DNA from: Pseudeuparius sepicola
Taxonomy: Eukaryota > Arthropoda > Insecta > Coleoptera > Anthribidae
DNA: 64,000 nt
Direction of reading: 5' to 3'
NCBI GenBank assembly: GCA_963920635.1
Contig: OY987298.1
Span: forward strand, 61,671,949 to 61,735,948
The notes beneath the pieces are model-generated. The model was given only the letters and a program-made list of their open reading frames with translations, made no database searches and was not told the DNA's origin. Shown piece by piece: positions 43,808 through 56,700 of this stretch (position 1 is the first letter of the stretch; every line of letters begins with the position of its first letter). The position numbers and the translations under genes are program-made.

Positions 43808-44882
43808 AACATATTTTGGAGTTGTCAAGTCAGACGTCATTAACGTCAGAATGTTGTAGGATTTGCGGTGAAAAAATCAGATACCATCAACTCTGTATAA
43901 GTATACTGAAAAATATGCAAAGATATCGAGACACTGCACTCACTGCAGAGCATCGTAATAAATATGCTATTTTCACTAGTAATCGCCCTAGTGCTTGAAT
44001 TATTGCCGGAAATTTTTCGAATACTCGAATTTTTTGAAAATTATCACGAGTCGGGTAGCGACGAGGGATAATATTCTTAAAAAAATCGTGTTAGAGAAAA
44101 ATTTACGTATATTAATTCAAGAACGTGGGGGATTCGGTAAGAAAATTCCATACCTACACGTAAATTAAACGAAAGTATATGTTACAATGTCACATAATAA
44201 TAATGACATCTCTGTTAAAAAATTTCCGCCGTAATCACCTCCTGCTGCCTAGAGCAAGTGAGAATATTTCCAGAAATTTTTTGAGTTGCCATGACAACGA
44301 AGCAAAAAACTAGCCTCTGATTGGTAAAAAAAGGTAGATATTGGATTTTCAGAGGAATTTATTAAAATAATGTTATCTTCTCTGAAATCAAATAATCCAT
44401 GGACTGCTTTGTATAAAATGCGTGAAAGATGCCAAAACTTTTTCGGATTATAACATGATGAGGAAGCCTACAAAAGTGTGCACTTCTATACGTAGGAAAA
44501 CTCTTTCGTTCATTAAATATTTGGCTCCGTTGCAGTCGAACTTGTTATGTAGCTGTAATTACAGCTAAAAAAGCAAACAAAAGGAACAAAAACATTAACA
44601 TAAAACCAACGATATTATTGAACAAAATTCGCTCTCAATGTACGTACAGTGTGTCCACGTTAAGGACTTACCACCCTTGTAAAATCTTTATTTGCTGATC
44701 GATTTAAATAAACGTTTTTAATAAACATTTTTAACAAACCTTTTTATTTATTGTTATTCTTCATTCTTGGGTTGTAACCATGGCCAAATACGATAACTTG
44801 TATGGGATCAAATCTGTACTATTAAGGATTTAAAAAAACTGACTGCAGATTCGTGTTTAGGACGACTTAAAACTTATCTGTA
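43808..44882. other. Intergenic sequence
   Basis: A 60-codon frame at 43816-43998 contains CCRICG, which could be half of a zinc-binding site, but has no second pair, so no gene is called. An orphan TACAGTGTGTCC word occurs near 44646. Otherwise nothing is recognised. Confidence 0.35.
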
Positions 44883-47019
44883 CAGGGTGGCCCATCCAAG
44901 CGGAAAAAGTGTGCTACGTGGAGACACGTTAACATAAAGTCAAAAAACAAAAAATTAGATTGTAGTAAAAATTAAGGGGAATTCGAGGGTGTACCCTAAT
45001 TTTGTATACGGGGGTCGGTAAAAAAGTTATCGCGAAAAAACATTTTTTGCAAAATAAAAAAAATATATTTTTTTACCTACACATCCATTAGAGAACCTTT
45101 AAGTAGTATTCCCGAATATTCAGTTTTCTAATATATCTTCCGGTTATAGCGGAATTTAAAGCGGTTTTCTCTATTTTACAACTTACACATTTCTCTTAAC
45201 CATCACAGGATTCCTTTTTTAATTCTGAATCCAACGATATATAATTTGACCTATCTATCTCCAACCGTTTCCGAGATATTTATCAGAGAAACTCCATCAA
45301 ACTAGATACATGGTCTCATGGTCGGTGTCTGATGTTCGACCTGAGTAGGCCAAACAATAAAACCAAATTTATGACAAATCAAGTCAGCCATGATAATAAA
45401 ACTGACAAGCGAGTAGGCTGTCAATTCAATATTTCTATTTACGTGTCAGATTGGTCTAAAATTTTGTTGCTGAAGCTGTTAGTAGTTGCAGTTTAAAAAA
45501 TGTTTTTGAAAGAAGAATGCTGTGATATTTTAGAGATCTTCATCAAAAATGATAAAAGATACGTAGAAACTTTGAGGGAGTATTCTCGTAAATATCCAAA
45601 TAGAAATGTTCCGAGTGCTTCATTTATATGTAAGCTGTATCGAAGATTCAGACCGACAGGAAGTGTGATTAGCAAGAGAAAAAAAGGGTTTAGAATTAGT
45701 GAGGACGAGAGAGAACGAATTTTAAATTATTTCAGAAGAAATAACGAAAAATCTCAGAGAGATGCAGCGAGAGACTTACAAATTCCCCGGTCTACAATAC
45801 AAAGGGTAATGAAATTAAGCAAATTTAAAGCCTTCAAAATATTACCTGTTCAAAGACTATTCCCTGGAGATGCTGGAAGACTGGAATATTGTCAAACAAT
45901 GTTAAACTTTTATTTTGCAAGAAGTGGAGCTGGATTTCTTAAACAAATTATTTGGTCCGATGAAGAAAACTAAAAGTAGGAAAATTCTGAAAATTTGGCA
46001 CCTCACCAATGCCGATGGGCGCTGCTCAACTAAAATATTTTGGTGAATCTGGCACTTCCGGTTATACCGGAAGTCGATATCAACTTTCTTATCTCAAATG
46101 GAACACCCTGTATATTATTGCATTTTTGGATTCTAGGCATCATTTTGGAACAAAAACATGCATTATGTCCCATGTCTAAATCCAACCGTTTTTGAGATAT
46201 TTGCATTTTTCCGAAAAAAAAATGACAGGTGCAGACCTAAAGTCAATTAGCAATTTATACGAGGAAACCGGGAAATTTCAAAACGAATTTTTGGCATCGT
46301 GTAACAGAAGCCCTGACCTAGTGATCTCTGCTGAGAAATAAATCCGTTCTTATACAGGGTGTTCACAAAATATGAATAAAAATTACATTCAAAATTTGCT
46401 TAAATCTCGAAATTTTCAAATGGAAACCCCCATTTTTTTAAATGCGATCTTATTCACCACTAAAAATGATGACAATTTTGTATAAGGTTTCCTATACCTA
46501 AATGCAGTAATTTTCGATTAATTTAGGAAAAACCCACTTTTCGCCCATAAAATGCGGGGTTTGCCTTGGAAAATCATATTAGCCGTGGACGTTGAAAAGA
46601 CAATCGCGGCTGAGGAAATGTCACTTGGTTTATAAATTATTGTCAACAATAATGCCGGCGCGCTTAAATTACACAAACGAAGATTATTTAAATTTGTTTA
46701 TTATCTACGGAGAATGCAAGTTGTAAAATAGAGAAAACCACTTTCATTTCCGCTATAACCGGAAGTTATATTAAAAAACTGAATATTCGGGAATACTACT
46801 TAAAGGTTCTCTAATGGATGTGAGGGTAAGAAAATATATTTTTTTTATTTTGCAAAAAAGGTTTTTTCGCGATAACTTTTTTACCCAGCCCCGTATACAA
46901 AATTAGGGTACACCCTCGAATTCCCCTTAATTTTTACTACAACCTCATTTTTTGAATGATGATTTTATGTTAACCTGTCTCCACGTAGCACACTTTTTCC
47001 GCTTTGATGGGCCACCCTG
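44883..47019 (+). mobile_element. 2.1-kb ITm element with 304-bp inverted ends
   Basis: The ends CAGGGTGGCCCATC-AAGCGG are flanked by TA (44881-44882 and 47020-47021). The inverted arms 44883-45186 and 46716-47019 are well conserved. One open frame encodes the N-terminal part of a DUF4817-type transposase. Downstream, fragments of other CAGGGTGTTC-type elements (an ACACCCTGTATA end near 46090-46101 and a TACAGGGTGTTCAC start near 46354) show that the catalytic region was replaced or interrupted. Confidence 0.85.
45500..45973 (+). CDS. Truncated ITm transposase: DNA-binding domains and first Asp only
   Basis: A 157-codon frame starts at an ATG preceded by AAAAA and ends in TAA. Residues 1-55 form the DUF4817-like helix-turn-helix region (LREYSRKYPNRNVPSASFIC). 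Residues about 68-105 form a second helix-turn-helix (DAARDLQIPRSTIQRVMK). GDAGRLEYCQ and IIWSDEEN follow, with the first catalytic Asp at D154, three residues before the stop. Full-length relatives are about 350 residues, so two catalytic Asp are missing and the protein cannot transpose DNA. It could still bind the element's own 304-bp ends, and so might act as a repressor, as KP-type truncated proteins do for P elements. That role is inference. It is the sister family of the 1.1-3.8 kb element. Confidence 0.75.
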   Translation: MFLKEECCDILEIFIKNDKRYVETLREYSRKYPNRNVPSASFICKLYRRFRPTGSVISKRKKGFRISEDERERILNYFRRNNEKSQRDAARDLQIPRSTIQRVMKLSKFKAFKILPVQRLFPGDAGRLEYCQTMLNFYFARSGAGFLKQIIWSDEEN

Positions 47020-47147
47020 TACCAATTTTTATTGTTCTAAAATAAGTAAAATGTATCATTTTTAATAATTGTAGGAATTTATTGTTATTTTTAACATTAA
47101 AACAAATTTTTCATAAAATACTTTTTTTTATAAAATCAAACAGTCAT

Positions 47148-47310
47148 GAATAAGTTAATTTTTAATGATGATAAAATTTCATGTACCTAATACAAAAAAA
47201 GTTAACGGCTTTATGGGGCTAAAAATTTCGTCATCTCGTACGAGAACTTAGACTACGGCAGCTGCTTTCCCTGATTACGTTCATTAAGGCAGCCACAACC
47301 CTCTCGGAAT
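47148..47310 (+). repeat. Interspersed repeat A, copy 3 (partial)
   Basis: GATGATAAAATTTCA, GGCTTTATGGG, AGACTACG-CAGCTG and AAGGCAGCCA-AACC words match copies 1 and 2 in order, with more divergence. Confidence 0.6.
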
Positions 47311-50300
47311 TGGTAAATATGTGGAGGCTTTGAGTGATCCTAAATATCTAGTATGATATTTTTTCTAAAAAAAATCTCTAATAGTAGAAATTTGAGCACA
47401 GAAAAGCTGTAGTTACCCACTTGGTTGAATACGGATTTTGAACTACTTGGCAAAGAAAAGTTGATCAAAATCGGTAAAGAAATAAAGATTTTACATATGC
47501 GGTAAATCTGTAACGAGGGCACAATGTCTACAGAGTGTTTCCTTCATCAATACATTAAACACAAAAAAAGTTTTTACTCGATGTTTAGAAAATAGGGTAA
47601 AGGTGTAACGCCGCGTGACTACAACGCATGCGCTCGCCCAAGCATCCCCTCTCTTGAGGCCATTTCCCCTCCATCAACGTTAAATTAGGAGAGGGAGTTC
47701 CACGACGCTATCACATTTTAGGGTGGAATAAAAATGATTAGAATTAGGTATAGGTATACCTTTGAAAAGTCTTCCTGTTGGTAGGTTTTTAAGATCTCGT
47801 TCGCTATTCCACGAACTAGTAATTGCTTTCCTTATGCGCACACACAAATAATTTAACAAACACATCACTTTTTTAAGTACCTTTCAGCGGAAATTTAAAG
47901 AATGCTAGTAAAAATAACTACTTTTATCGAGACTTACAATCAACCAAATAAGGAAAAACCGGTAAAGCAAGTATTGTTTTATTCGGGCAGCTATATACTC
48001 CTAGATAGATTTTCATATGCTGATAAGAAGACAGATATATGCGTCATTTAGGCCGTGATTGACTTAAAAACCAGCAGTCGCAGAAAAATGCAATGTGCAA
48101 CATATTCCAAATAAACGTACACTCGAAGCTGAGTACTTATTTTCTTATTTGAATAGTTAGGCTTCGGTAAATTATTAGACAAAATACCTAATTATGTAGA
48201 TATTAGAATCGTGTGATTTGGTTAAACTCCTATACAAAACGTTTATTAATAAAAAAAAGGCCTTCACAACAACGCTGGTCGCAACAAATTATGTGGGGAG
48301 TTGAATTGAATGCAGATATTCCGAAAAAAATATTATAACTTGCTAATACCTGCGGTGGGATGCTGGATTTTTAAAGAGGATTTTGGCCTACCGTGGTTAC
48401 TCTTGATTGCCGGAACTGGGCATTCCTGCTTGCACTCGTGTTTTAATGGTCGACGCCTACGCGGACTTGTTGATGATTGTTGAGCGGCAACTAGCCGCGG
48501 CGCAGTAAGGCCAGGAAAATGGCATTCGGGGAAAAGGACGAAAAAATGGGTTCCAAATTGGGGATAGGATTGACGCATGTAGGTCTAGCAGAAACAAAAA
48601 AATACCTAGATATATATAAAACCCCGTCTCCCATTATTAATTTTTGTACCCAATGAAAAGGAAACAATATATAATATTGCATTGCTATGCAAATAAAGAA
48701 GTAATAAAAAAATCATTCTGTAAACTTTTATATTTAACTTATCCTAAAGAACGAAACAAACGCACTTTTATTAGCCTCAAACCGAATGCCGCATTTCGAA
48801 GTAGTGCGACAGAATCAAATACAAATTACTTAGTTAGAAAAGACTAAGGTAGCCACCTGTCCTTTTTTGAAAAGGACAGTCCTTTTTTCAAGAAAATTGT
48901 CCTTGTGACTGTTTTAGCCCTAAAATGTTCTTTTTAATAACCTTAGGGGTGACGGGGTCGGTATAGTTCGAGTTCGGAAAGTGGCATATTATGCTCTACT
49001 AACTCCTGGTAACCTGACTCCTCGCTTATCGTTTTTATCATCGTTGTCGACTTTACTGGATTACTGTGGCCCAAGTCCATTTTATTATAATATTGATATT
49101 ATCAAAGATCTATCCAACCTAGATGTTCAGAGAATGTGTTTGACAACGGAAATAAAAATGTAACCCTATTTCCGCCCACTTTAGTGATTTAGTTACTTCG
49201 AATTTTGACAAAATTTAAACTTTTTAATGTTTTCTTATAATTTAATTTGTAAGAAAATTTCTAGAAGAATTTTTGGCAATGTCCTTTTTTCACTTTGCAA
49301 AAAGGTGGCAACCCTAGAAAAGACACTCGCCGCCCGTCGCAGGGAACGGAAAAAACGCTGATAGACCCGCGGACCGAGCGCGCTATCAAACACAAAACGT
49401 GATAGTAAAAATCGCGGTCTCGACACCGGACACCGCCCTGCGAAGGGTAAAGGATGGCGATGGAGGCGGTCGTGCACGGGCGCAAACAGATTAGAAATGG
49501 GGTACACACCTGTGGCGGGGACGAGTGTATGCAACTCAGATAATAATAGTCTATGAAACAGAGATAGAGAAACCCCCGTTACGTGCGCAGATAGAAGAAG
49601 CAGCTCTAAGAGTTCGCGACAACCCAGGTTTGTTTAGACGCATACGCAATTGCACAATAAACGATGTTTAAACCACTTTTGTAAAAGCCTTTGGTTTTAC
49701 CGCTTAATGCTAACATAACAGGGCCATATCTGACGGGGGGGTTTTGGGGGTTCAACCACACCCCCCCCCCCCCGCCCCGAAATATCACCATTTTATATGA
49801 TTGGGCACCAACACTAGAACGAGCTCCCGAGCATCAGTGAGTGTAATCATTTATTAAACTTGTTATATCCGTAATAATGATATATAATAAGTAGAAAAGG
49901 GATAGGTATTAATGCGAGAGGGAATATTCAGCTATTATAATAATTAATATTTAATATTTTTAAAGTTAAACGTGTTCAACTTAAACCTGTTTCGTTTTTT
50001 TAACATTTAAAAATAGTAGTTTTTTAAACCTTAAAGCTATTTCAACTTCAACAGCCACTGGTCTAACCCCTCCAGGGCCGGCTCTAGGCGGGTGCGAACG
50101 GTGCGGCGTACGCGGCCCGCGTTTTGATTGGCCCCGCGCCTCCGAGTCCCGTGTATAGGGTTATCCAGTCAGTAGCGTATTCAAAAGGGCGGGGCCGAAA
50201 CCATTTCAGAATTTGAAAATATTCACTGCAGCTTGTAAATCTGAAGATATCGGGATTGCCTAAGTCAAATTTTAAGTAATTTTCCTTAACATTTCTCCTG

Positions 50301-50668
50301 CGGTGCATTTTACAAAATAATTTTAAATGCACTTTTTTGAAAAAATTCACAAAAATTGTCCCTCCCTACCCGAAATTAATTTCTATATACGTCACTGAAG
50401 TCATCTAAACTCATCGTCCCGACCTACTTTTTTAAAAAGTGACATGCAAAAAATATACCATTCTAGTGGCGTACTAGAGCAAAAATTACCATTGGCGTAA
50501 AATTTGTTCACTTTCATCCGGCACCCGGCTCCACAAAAGCTTGAGCCGATCGTGAACCCCCCGCCCAAATTTTCGCTACATATGGCCCTGGGACATAATG
50601 TCCGCAATAATGCAATTCCTCTGACAGATAAATGTGAGAATATTCATGGCGTTCTAATAGCCACTCTA
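47311..50668. other. Intergenic sequence with scattered GC-rich patches
   Basis: No gene is supported. The minus strand at 48578-48333 has an exon-like, proline- and basic-rich frame followed by a weak donor (CAG|GTATTAG), but no domain. A G-run and a C-run face each other at 49735-49783, and a GC-rich patch lies at 49310-49460. Imperfect copies of a TGTCCTTTTTT word occur near 48859, 48879, 48898 and 49280. Confidence 0.3.
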
Positions 50669-51477
50669 CAGGATGATTTTTTTAGGTCTACCACCGCGAT
50701 TTTCTCGCTCATTGTGCGGCCTACAAAAAAAACGTAAGAAACAAAAATGTGGCAATTTTGGACAGCTAAGTGGTGCTGAAAAAGAAATCGGCATCCATGG
50801 CCAACTTGTCGCGCAATATTAAAAAAACCTCCAATTGAGCAAAACTATTAATGGCCGTGGAGTGTTTATTTTAAGAGACAGAGAAAAACTTTTATATTGA
50901 AAATTGATGGCACTAAGAAGCTTTATGCAAATGGGTACTCAGATAGTTTCAGAAAATTACACAGGGTCTTGGGCTCTCTTGAGGCTATAAATTTTGTTTT
51001 TGTTTATTTCTTATTAAGAGATTTTCTTGCTTATTTTGGGCCGCACAGAAAATATGTCAGAAAACAAAATATGGCAATTTTGGTCATCGAGGCGACATTA
51101 AAAAAGGAATGGGCCTACATTCCCAACTTTTCGCTGTGTACTAAAAAAAACCTAAAATCGACAAAAAAATTTCATGGTCTCAAGAGAGCCGAAGACCCTG
51201 TGTAATTTGCTGAGCACCGGTGGATAAAGCTTCTCAGTGCCATCAATTTTCAATATAAAAGTTTTCCTCTGCCTCTTAAAATAAACATCCCACGGCCATT
51301 AATAGTTTTGCTCAATTTGAGGTTTTTTTTAATATTTCGCGGCAAGTTGGCCATGGATGCCAATTTCCTTTGCAGTACCACTTATCCAAAATTGTCACAT
51401 TTTTGTTCCTTACGTTTTTTTGTAGGCCGCAAAATGAGCCAGAAAATCGCGGTGGTAGACCTAAAAAAATCATCCTG
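50669..51477. mobile_element. 809-bp foldback ITm-type MITE
   Basis: The ends CAGGATGATTTTTTTAGGTC are flanked by TA (50667-50668 and 51478-51479). Inverted arms of about 300-315 bp (50669-50983 and 51179-51477) surround about 195 bp. The arm sequence includes AATTTTC-ATATAAAAG-TTT and TTGGCCATGGATGCC-type words. No transposase was found. Confidence 0.85.
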
Positions 51478-51479
51478 TA

Positions 51480-51888
51480 TACTTTGTCCACCGGAATCGG
51501 CGATGTATATTATTTTCCATTAATTTTCTTGATTATGTAAGCGTCATACAATTATGTAACTGTCATACAATATAGCTCCTTTCTGAATGACATCACTACA
51601 TAAATTATATGTGCAAGCTGACGTAGAAGACTCGCAGTGTCTGGGATGAACTGATTGCAAAGACTTAATTGTGCTGTCTATCCTCTGTGTGTCTGTTCCC
51701 CTTTATGCAGAAAAACATATTCCACAAAATTAACTAAAATCCGCACGCCGAGAATCTACCGCATTTTGTCAGATGACAGAAATCTGAAAGTTCCAACTTT
51801 ACGTCAGATTAGAGGAAATTGTGAGGACCCTACTCGAAAATGTTCCTTGTCCATTTACCAGCGGTAATAAAGTTTTATAAATTTTTTG
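51480..51888. other. Spacer between two MITEs
   Basis: Nothing recognised. Confidence 0.4.
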
Positions 51889-51890
51889 TA

Positions 51891-52513
51891 CAGGGTGGGC
51901 CCAGGATTGTATAATACAGACTATCATATCCTATTTTTATAACTTAGAAATTTCATTGTAGGTATGTTATAAAGTGTTTAATTACACAAAAATAGAAAAA
52001 TCTTTACACTGCCTAAAAGAAAATTTGGCAGGTAACAGTAAACATTTTTCCACGGTTGTTTCAATGTCTCACCGTCCAAAGCTTACTTGTTGAAAGGGCG
52101 CGCTTCCAATTATACACATGAAATGTTATATATTTTTGGAATGGTAATTTTTGCTCTAGCAAAAACCGCAAAAATATACAGGGTGTTCCTTTTGAAAAAT
52201 ATATTTATTTATCGGTAATTCTTAAAATATTGACTTGAAAAAAAATTAGTAGCAACATTGTAAAAAAGTGCTTTAGGAACGTTTTTACAGAAATAAAAAA
52301 TTTTTAACCCGAAAAAAGTTACGGCCACTTTTCGAAAACGCACATTTTCTAAAAACGCCCTGTAACTCAAGAACGGTGACAGAGATATCGATTTGGGGTT
52401 TTCGCCATTAAGTTTATCATAAAAAATGAGCCTCGGACACCGATATCAATTTTTGTCTACCTAAGTTAAAAATGGGAGTTTCCCTTTAATAGTGTCCAAT
52501 TTGGCCCACCCTG
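51891..52513. mobile_element. 623-bp ITm-type element with nested end
   Basis: Short inverted ends CAGGGTGGGCC are flanked by TA (51889-51890 and 52514-52515). Inside, TATACAGGGTGTTCC (about 52177) is the left end of another ITm family without a visible partner, so the element was probably invaded and later deleted. No coding region is present. Confidence 0.75.
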
Positions 52514-52515
52514 TA

Positions 52516-53444
52516 CACGGTTTTTAGCAACCGGTGCGGGAATATTATTATGCACGAGCCACGGCAAACGGTGCGGGAATATCATTGTGCGCTGGTCTGG
52601 TATGCAAATTTGAGTGAAGTAGTAGGAGGCCTTGGAAAACAAACGCGACTATACAGGCACGCTGGTGCGAATGTGACAGTTCTGTTTTGTTGATTTACCT
52701 ATTTGCGATATTTTTAAAGCGAAGAAATTAAACTAGTTTTGGAAGCTGCAAATATGACAACAGAAAATTTAATTCCAAAAATATAAATTTTAATATAGAT
52801 AAGCTCTATTTTGTTACAATTTGTCTTAAATTTAATACCTTTTGTTCATGTTCAAAATAATTACAATATAAAAAAACTAAGAGGCCAAAAAACTCAAACA
52901 CTTATAATTCGCAGAAAAAGTAGGTACATCGTATAACTCGCACGGAATGTTCATGTCCCACTCATACGACTTGCAGCACTCGCCTGCGGCTCGTGCCCCA
53001 AACTCGTGGGAAATCAATGGCATTCTGTGCTATAGTTACACAATATAGTATTCACAAATCTAGTGCGCATGCCCGCACCGGCACGTCGCTTCAGACAGGT
53101 GGAATTCTTGGAGTGAGCTCTTTTCGCTCTGCTCTGCAGTAGCCGAACAGTTTTGTACATTATGGAGCAAAAAGAGTGATGTGCGCAAGCCGCACCCACC
53201 GAGTGTTTCTCGCTTAATTCTGGCATTAATGCACAAGTATTGATTATTTAGAAGAGGAACAGGCCAACATGTTCTTGACATTTTCGTATTAAATTATCGG
53301 AAGCAAGGATATTAGACCGTATAATAAACTATTAGTGAGCTTGTTATAACCCATCTCATCCAAAGCGCACACCTCGAACCGAATACCTTTATATTCCTAA
53401 ATTTAGAAAATACCTTCAGGCTAAAAGAAATACCCCACAATCCT
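52516..53444. other. Intergenic sequence
   Basis: No recognisable gene. The segment GTGACAGTTCTGTTTTGTTGAT (near 52675) resembles GTTGACAGTTCTGTTTGTTGAT near 42880, which hints at a short dispersed repeat. Confidence 0.35.
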
Positions 53445-53720
53445 TTCCGACATTGCAGTAATTTATATCTGCCGCGCCTCACATTATATTTACCCAGAAA
53501 AATATCAGAATCGCCTTGTGTTTTGCGAAATGAAATGCGGTCTTACACCAAAAATAGATTAGGATAATGCTAGTCGTCGGGCGCGGCGCACCCGGAATAT
53601 AAATCGCCGGTGTTTTCGGCTTAGCCCTCTCCACCCTTTTTTTAGGTTCGCTCTCCGCGGGTCAGACTCTGTCGTTAAGCCGAAATCTGTCCGCTTCCCA
53701 CATGATTTTTTATGGTCTGC
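53445..53720 (+). repeat. Interspersed repeat R, copy 2
   Basis: Matches 40525-40760 over the GCGAAATGAAATGCGG and GGAATATAAATCGC blocks. The tail diverges after the GGTGTTTTCGGCT word. Confidence 0.75.
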
Positions 53721-56700
53721 CTATTTTTAGTTCTGTTTTGTAGCTTTCTACTTCTTTGGTCTTTGGTGGCATACCTAGTACCTACTATTACTATAAAGAG
53801 CCACACCGCTTTGCAGCTATACATGCTCCGCACCCCTTGAAATATGAAACCATTTTTAATATTTCGTGGCTGGTTTTTCTGTCATACTTGCGGCAGAAAG
53901 ACCATTTGCACCAGATTTTCATATTCAGTCCTCAGCAGCACTTTGAACTTGATAACCAAAAGAGGCAAGATTAAATTTACATTTTGTTGACGACTTTACA
54001 AAAAGAAATGTAGCGGAGTTCCTCCAAGATTTATTTTTCCATGTCGCTGCCATACAAAGCAACAAGAAACTGTGCTCTGAATTCTTCAGTGCTTACTAGT
54101 TTGGTATCAGGTTGTTTATCAGTGTGTCGCAGCCCCTAAACGCATGCAGAAGCAGCTGCTTCTTTTTGTTTCAGAATTCTTGGCTGTCTTAAGTTTGCAA
54201 GAATAAATGTTGCCTAGAAGAATCAGATTATCCAAGGCCCAATAATGACTTATAATATGAAATTCAGGATGAATACATAAATTAACCCGGACCATCTAAA
54301 AGAAAGAAAAACTAACAGACAATGCTAATAAAAAGTGAAATATGTAGATTAGGCTTATTGGTGACACCACATAGTGGTGTGGAAATACTTAAGCTTAATA
54401 TTTTTAGTATCAACAATGGTTAAAAATATCTTATTTTTGACAAGTGTAAAAATATTACTATAACTAATAAAGAAAATAAAGAAAAATGGACAGTTTAACA
54501 TATTTTTTAAAAAATCTTCATATTTCTGCCCGTATAACTCTTCACATATTGTACGTTGTACGTACGAAAAAAGTGTAAAAACATAATATGTAGGAATTTT
54601 TGTGTATTTTAATTTTATTACCTCACATGTTAAAACTTGCCGCTGCATGTTTGCTTTGTACATGTTTGTTTGTTTTTATTTTATTTCACTTGACTTGAGA
54701 ATATTCCTTGTTGAGTTTTCCTGGATTATTATATTGTAGCGAATTCAGTTTTCTTTGATCCTGTCAGCACAAGGGCCCAAACAACTTTGTGCATAAAAGA
54801 TCGAATTACACGGCCCCTCCTCTTAACGGTTAGCTCTGCGAGAAAAAGTGTAAATACATAGGTAAATTAATTGTGTTCAATTTTGTGTACGTAGTTTATT
54901 TTTGTATATACGATAAGGTTTTGCAAACAGTGATAGTTTTCGAGTTATTTGCCAAAAAGTAAAAATTTCTTCACATTTTGGAAAAAACACTTCCAGTCAT
55001 TATTTTTTTGGACCTTAGATTCGTGTTCAACACCTGAAAATACATGGAAATACACAAAGATCAAAACTACCCCAGAATTTTTTAGGTAAGCACCCTTTTT
55101 AGCCTTTAATCATTAGACTTGTCATATTGACATATTTCATTTTTTTTTCAGTTTATTCCAGTTTTAAAATGAATTATAATAATAAATTATTTTAAGGTCC
55201 AGGCGCGGCCTCATAAATATTCCCACTAGGCATGAGAAATGAACAAGAAATCATGTACTATATTAATTTTCTAATATCTATTAACATAGTAAAACAAAAT
55301 AGTACACGAACAAGTATTAAGGTTATGATATCGGATCACAAAATGTAAAGGTTAGGTGGTTTGTAATCATTTTACCATTAGGTGCATTGCTTCACGTATG
55401 TTGGTAAAGAAGATCACTAGGTATACCCCGATTACTGTAAGAAGCCCCTAGGAATTTTCTGCTAACTAATGGGTATAATATTGGTATATTGTGTCTCAAC
55501 CAGTTAATGACGTCACTCATTGATTTATGATGTGAAAAGTTACCCAAGGGATACGAAAAAAAGAACATAATAAAATAAAAACCCTAGTGCAATCACAATT
55601 ATACCGCAACAAATAAAAATAACTTTGGACTACAACTCATTTTAATAATAATTTCAAACGTCATGGAAACACTTTCATTTTGGTATTTTGGTATAATCAG
55701 CTACTTGCGGCTGCATATATGGTGCGTACTCAGGCAAATTTTATTTCGGTGTTGTTAAAGTGACAGTGAAGGTTTTCCGCATTGTTCAAAAGGGTTCAAA
55801 CTTTGGGCAGTGAATATATTCGCGGGTTTTGTAGGTTTCGTGTGTTTACCGTTATCTGTGTTGTTCTTGTTCGTGTTATTAGTAGATATCCATTGTGCAA
55901 ATGGGCTCGTTACTGACCTGAACTTATGACCCGGTTGCATTTTTTTGCTGCATTGATGCCAACTTAGGATGGCGAAATTACCAATTGACAGTCCCAGTAA
56001 GGATTTCTTAAAATAATTTGACTATACTACCGTAAATATTTTAAGGTATTTTCAAATTTCTAACTGGGTATTTACCTTGGACCTTATCTATGTGTATCTA
56101 TTAGCGGATCTAGCTCCTAATTGCTATCAGGAAATCAATTCGAAAATATTAATCGCAATAACCCACCATTAGTGCAAGTATTAGTGTAATCTAGTAACCT
56201 ATGTGTAAAATAAGTGAAATATTTATCACCCGCTGCAGCCTCACTCGTGTCTATCTACAGCAGGTATTTAAGAACTAAAGCACTTTTTGTTCGATAACCT
56301 CGATAAATCGGAAAAGGATATGGACAAAGTTTATGGAATTGGTGAAACTAAAACAAGGAGAAAGGTACACCTCTGTCTGAGACGATTCGCAACAAACAAT
56401 CCGTCGCAACAGAGCCATCCAAATCGAAGTCCAAGTCGAAGCGCGGGAAAATATTTAAAAGGGCGATTACTGTATATTGTATATTACGCATTACTACTTC
56501 TTGGCTTTTGATGAAATATGCATTTTTCAAAAAAAAAAAAGTAAAGTATAGTAATTGTAACGGTTTTCGTTTCGCAAATGTTGAAAATTATTTTGATCAC
56601 CTATAATAATCCCTTAAAAATTTTATCAAAATGTTATTAAGATGACTTCTTTCTTGCGATTTAATTTTTTTAGCAGAAAGAAAAATAAAGTCGACCTAGG

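Noticed and set aside
43816..43998. Zinc-finger gene suggested by CCRICG
   Set aside because: No second metal-binding pair, no splice or promoter support, and the frame begins at a non-conserved start.
54355..54663. 102-codon AT-rich minus-strand frame
   Set aside because: Composition-driven frame without motifs. Hydrophobic stretches are expected from T-rich codons.
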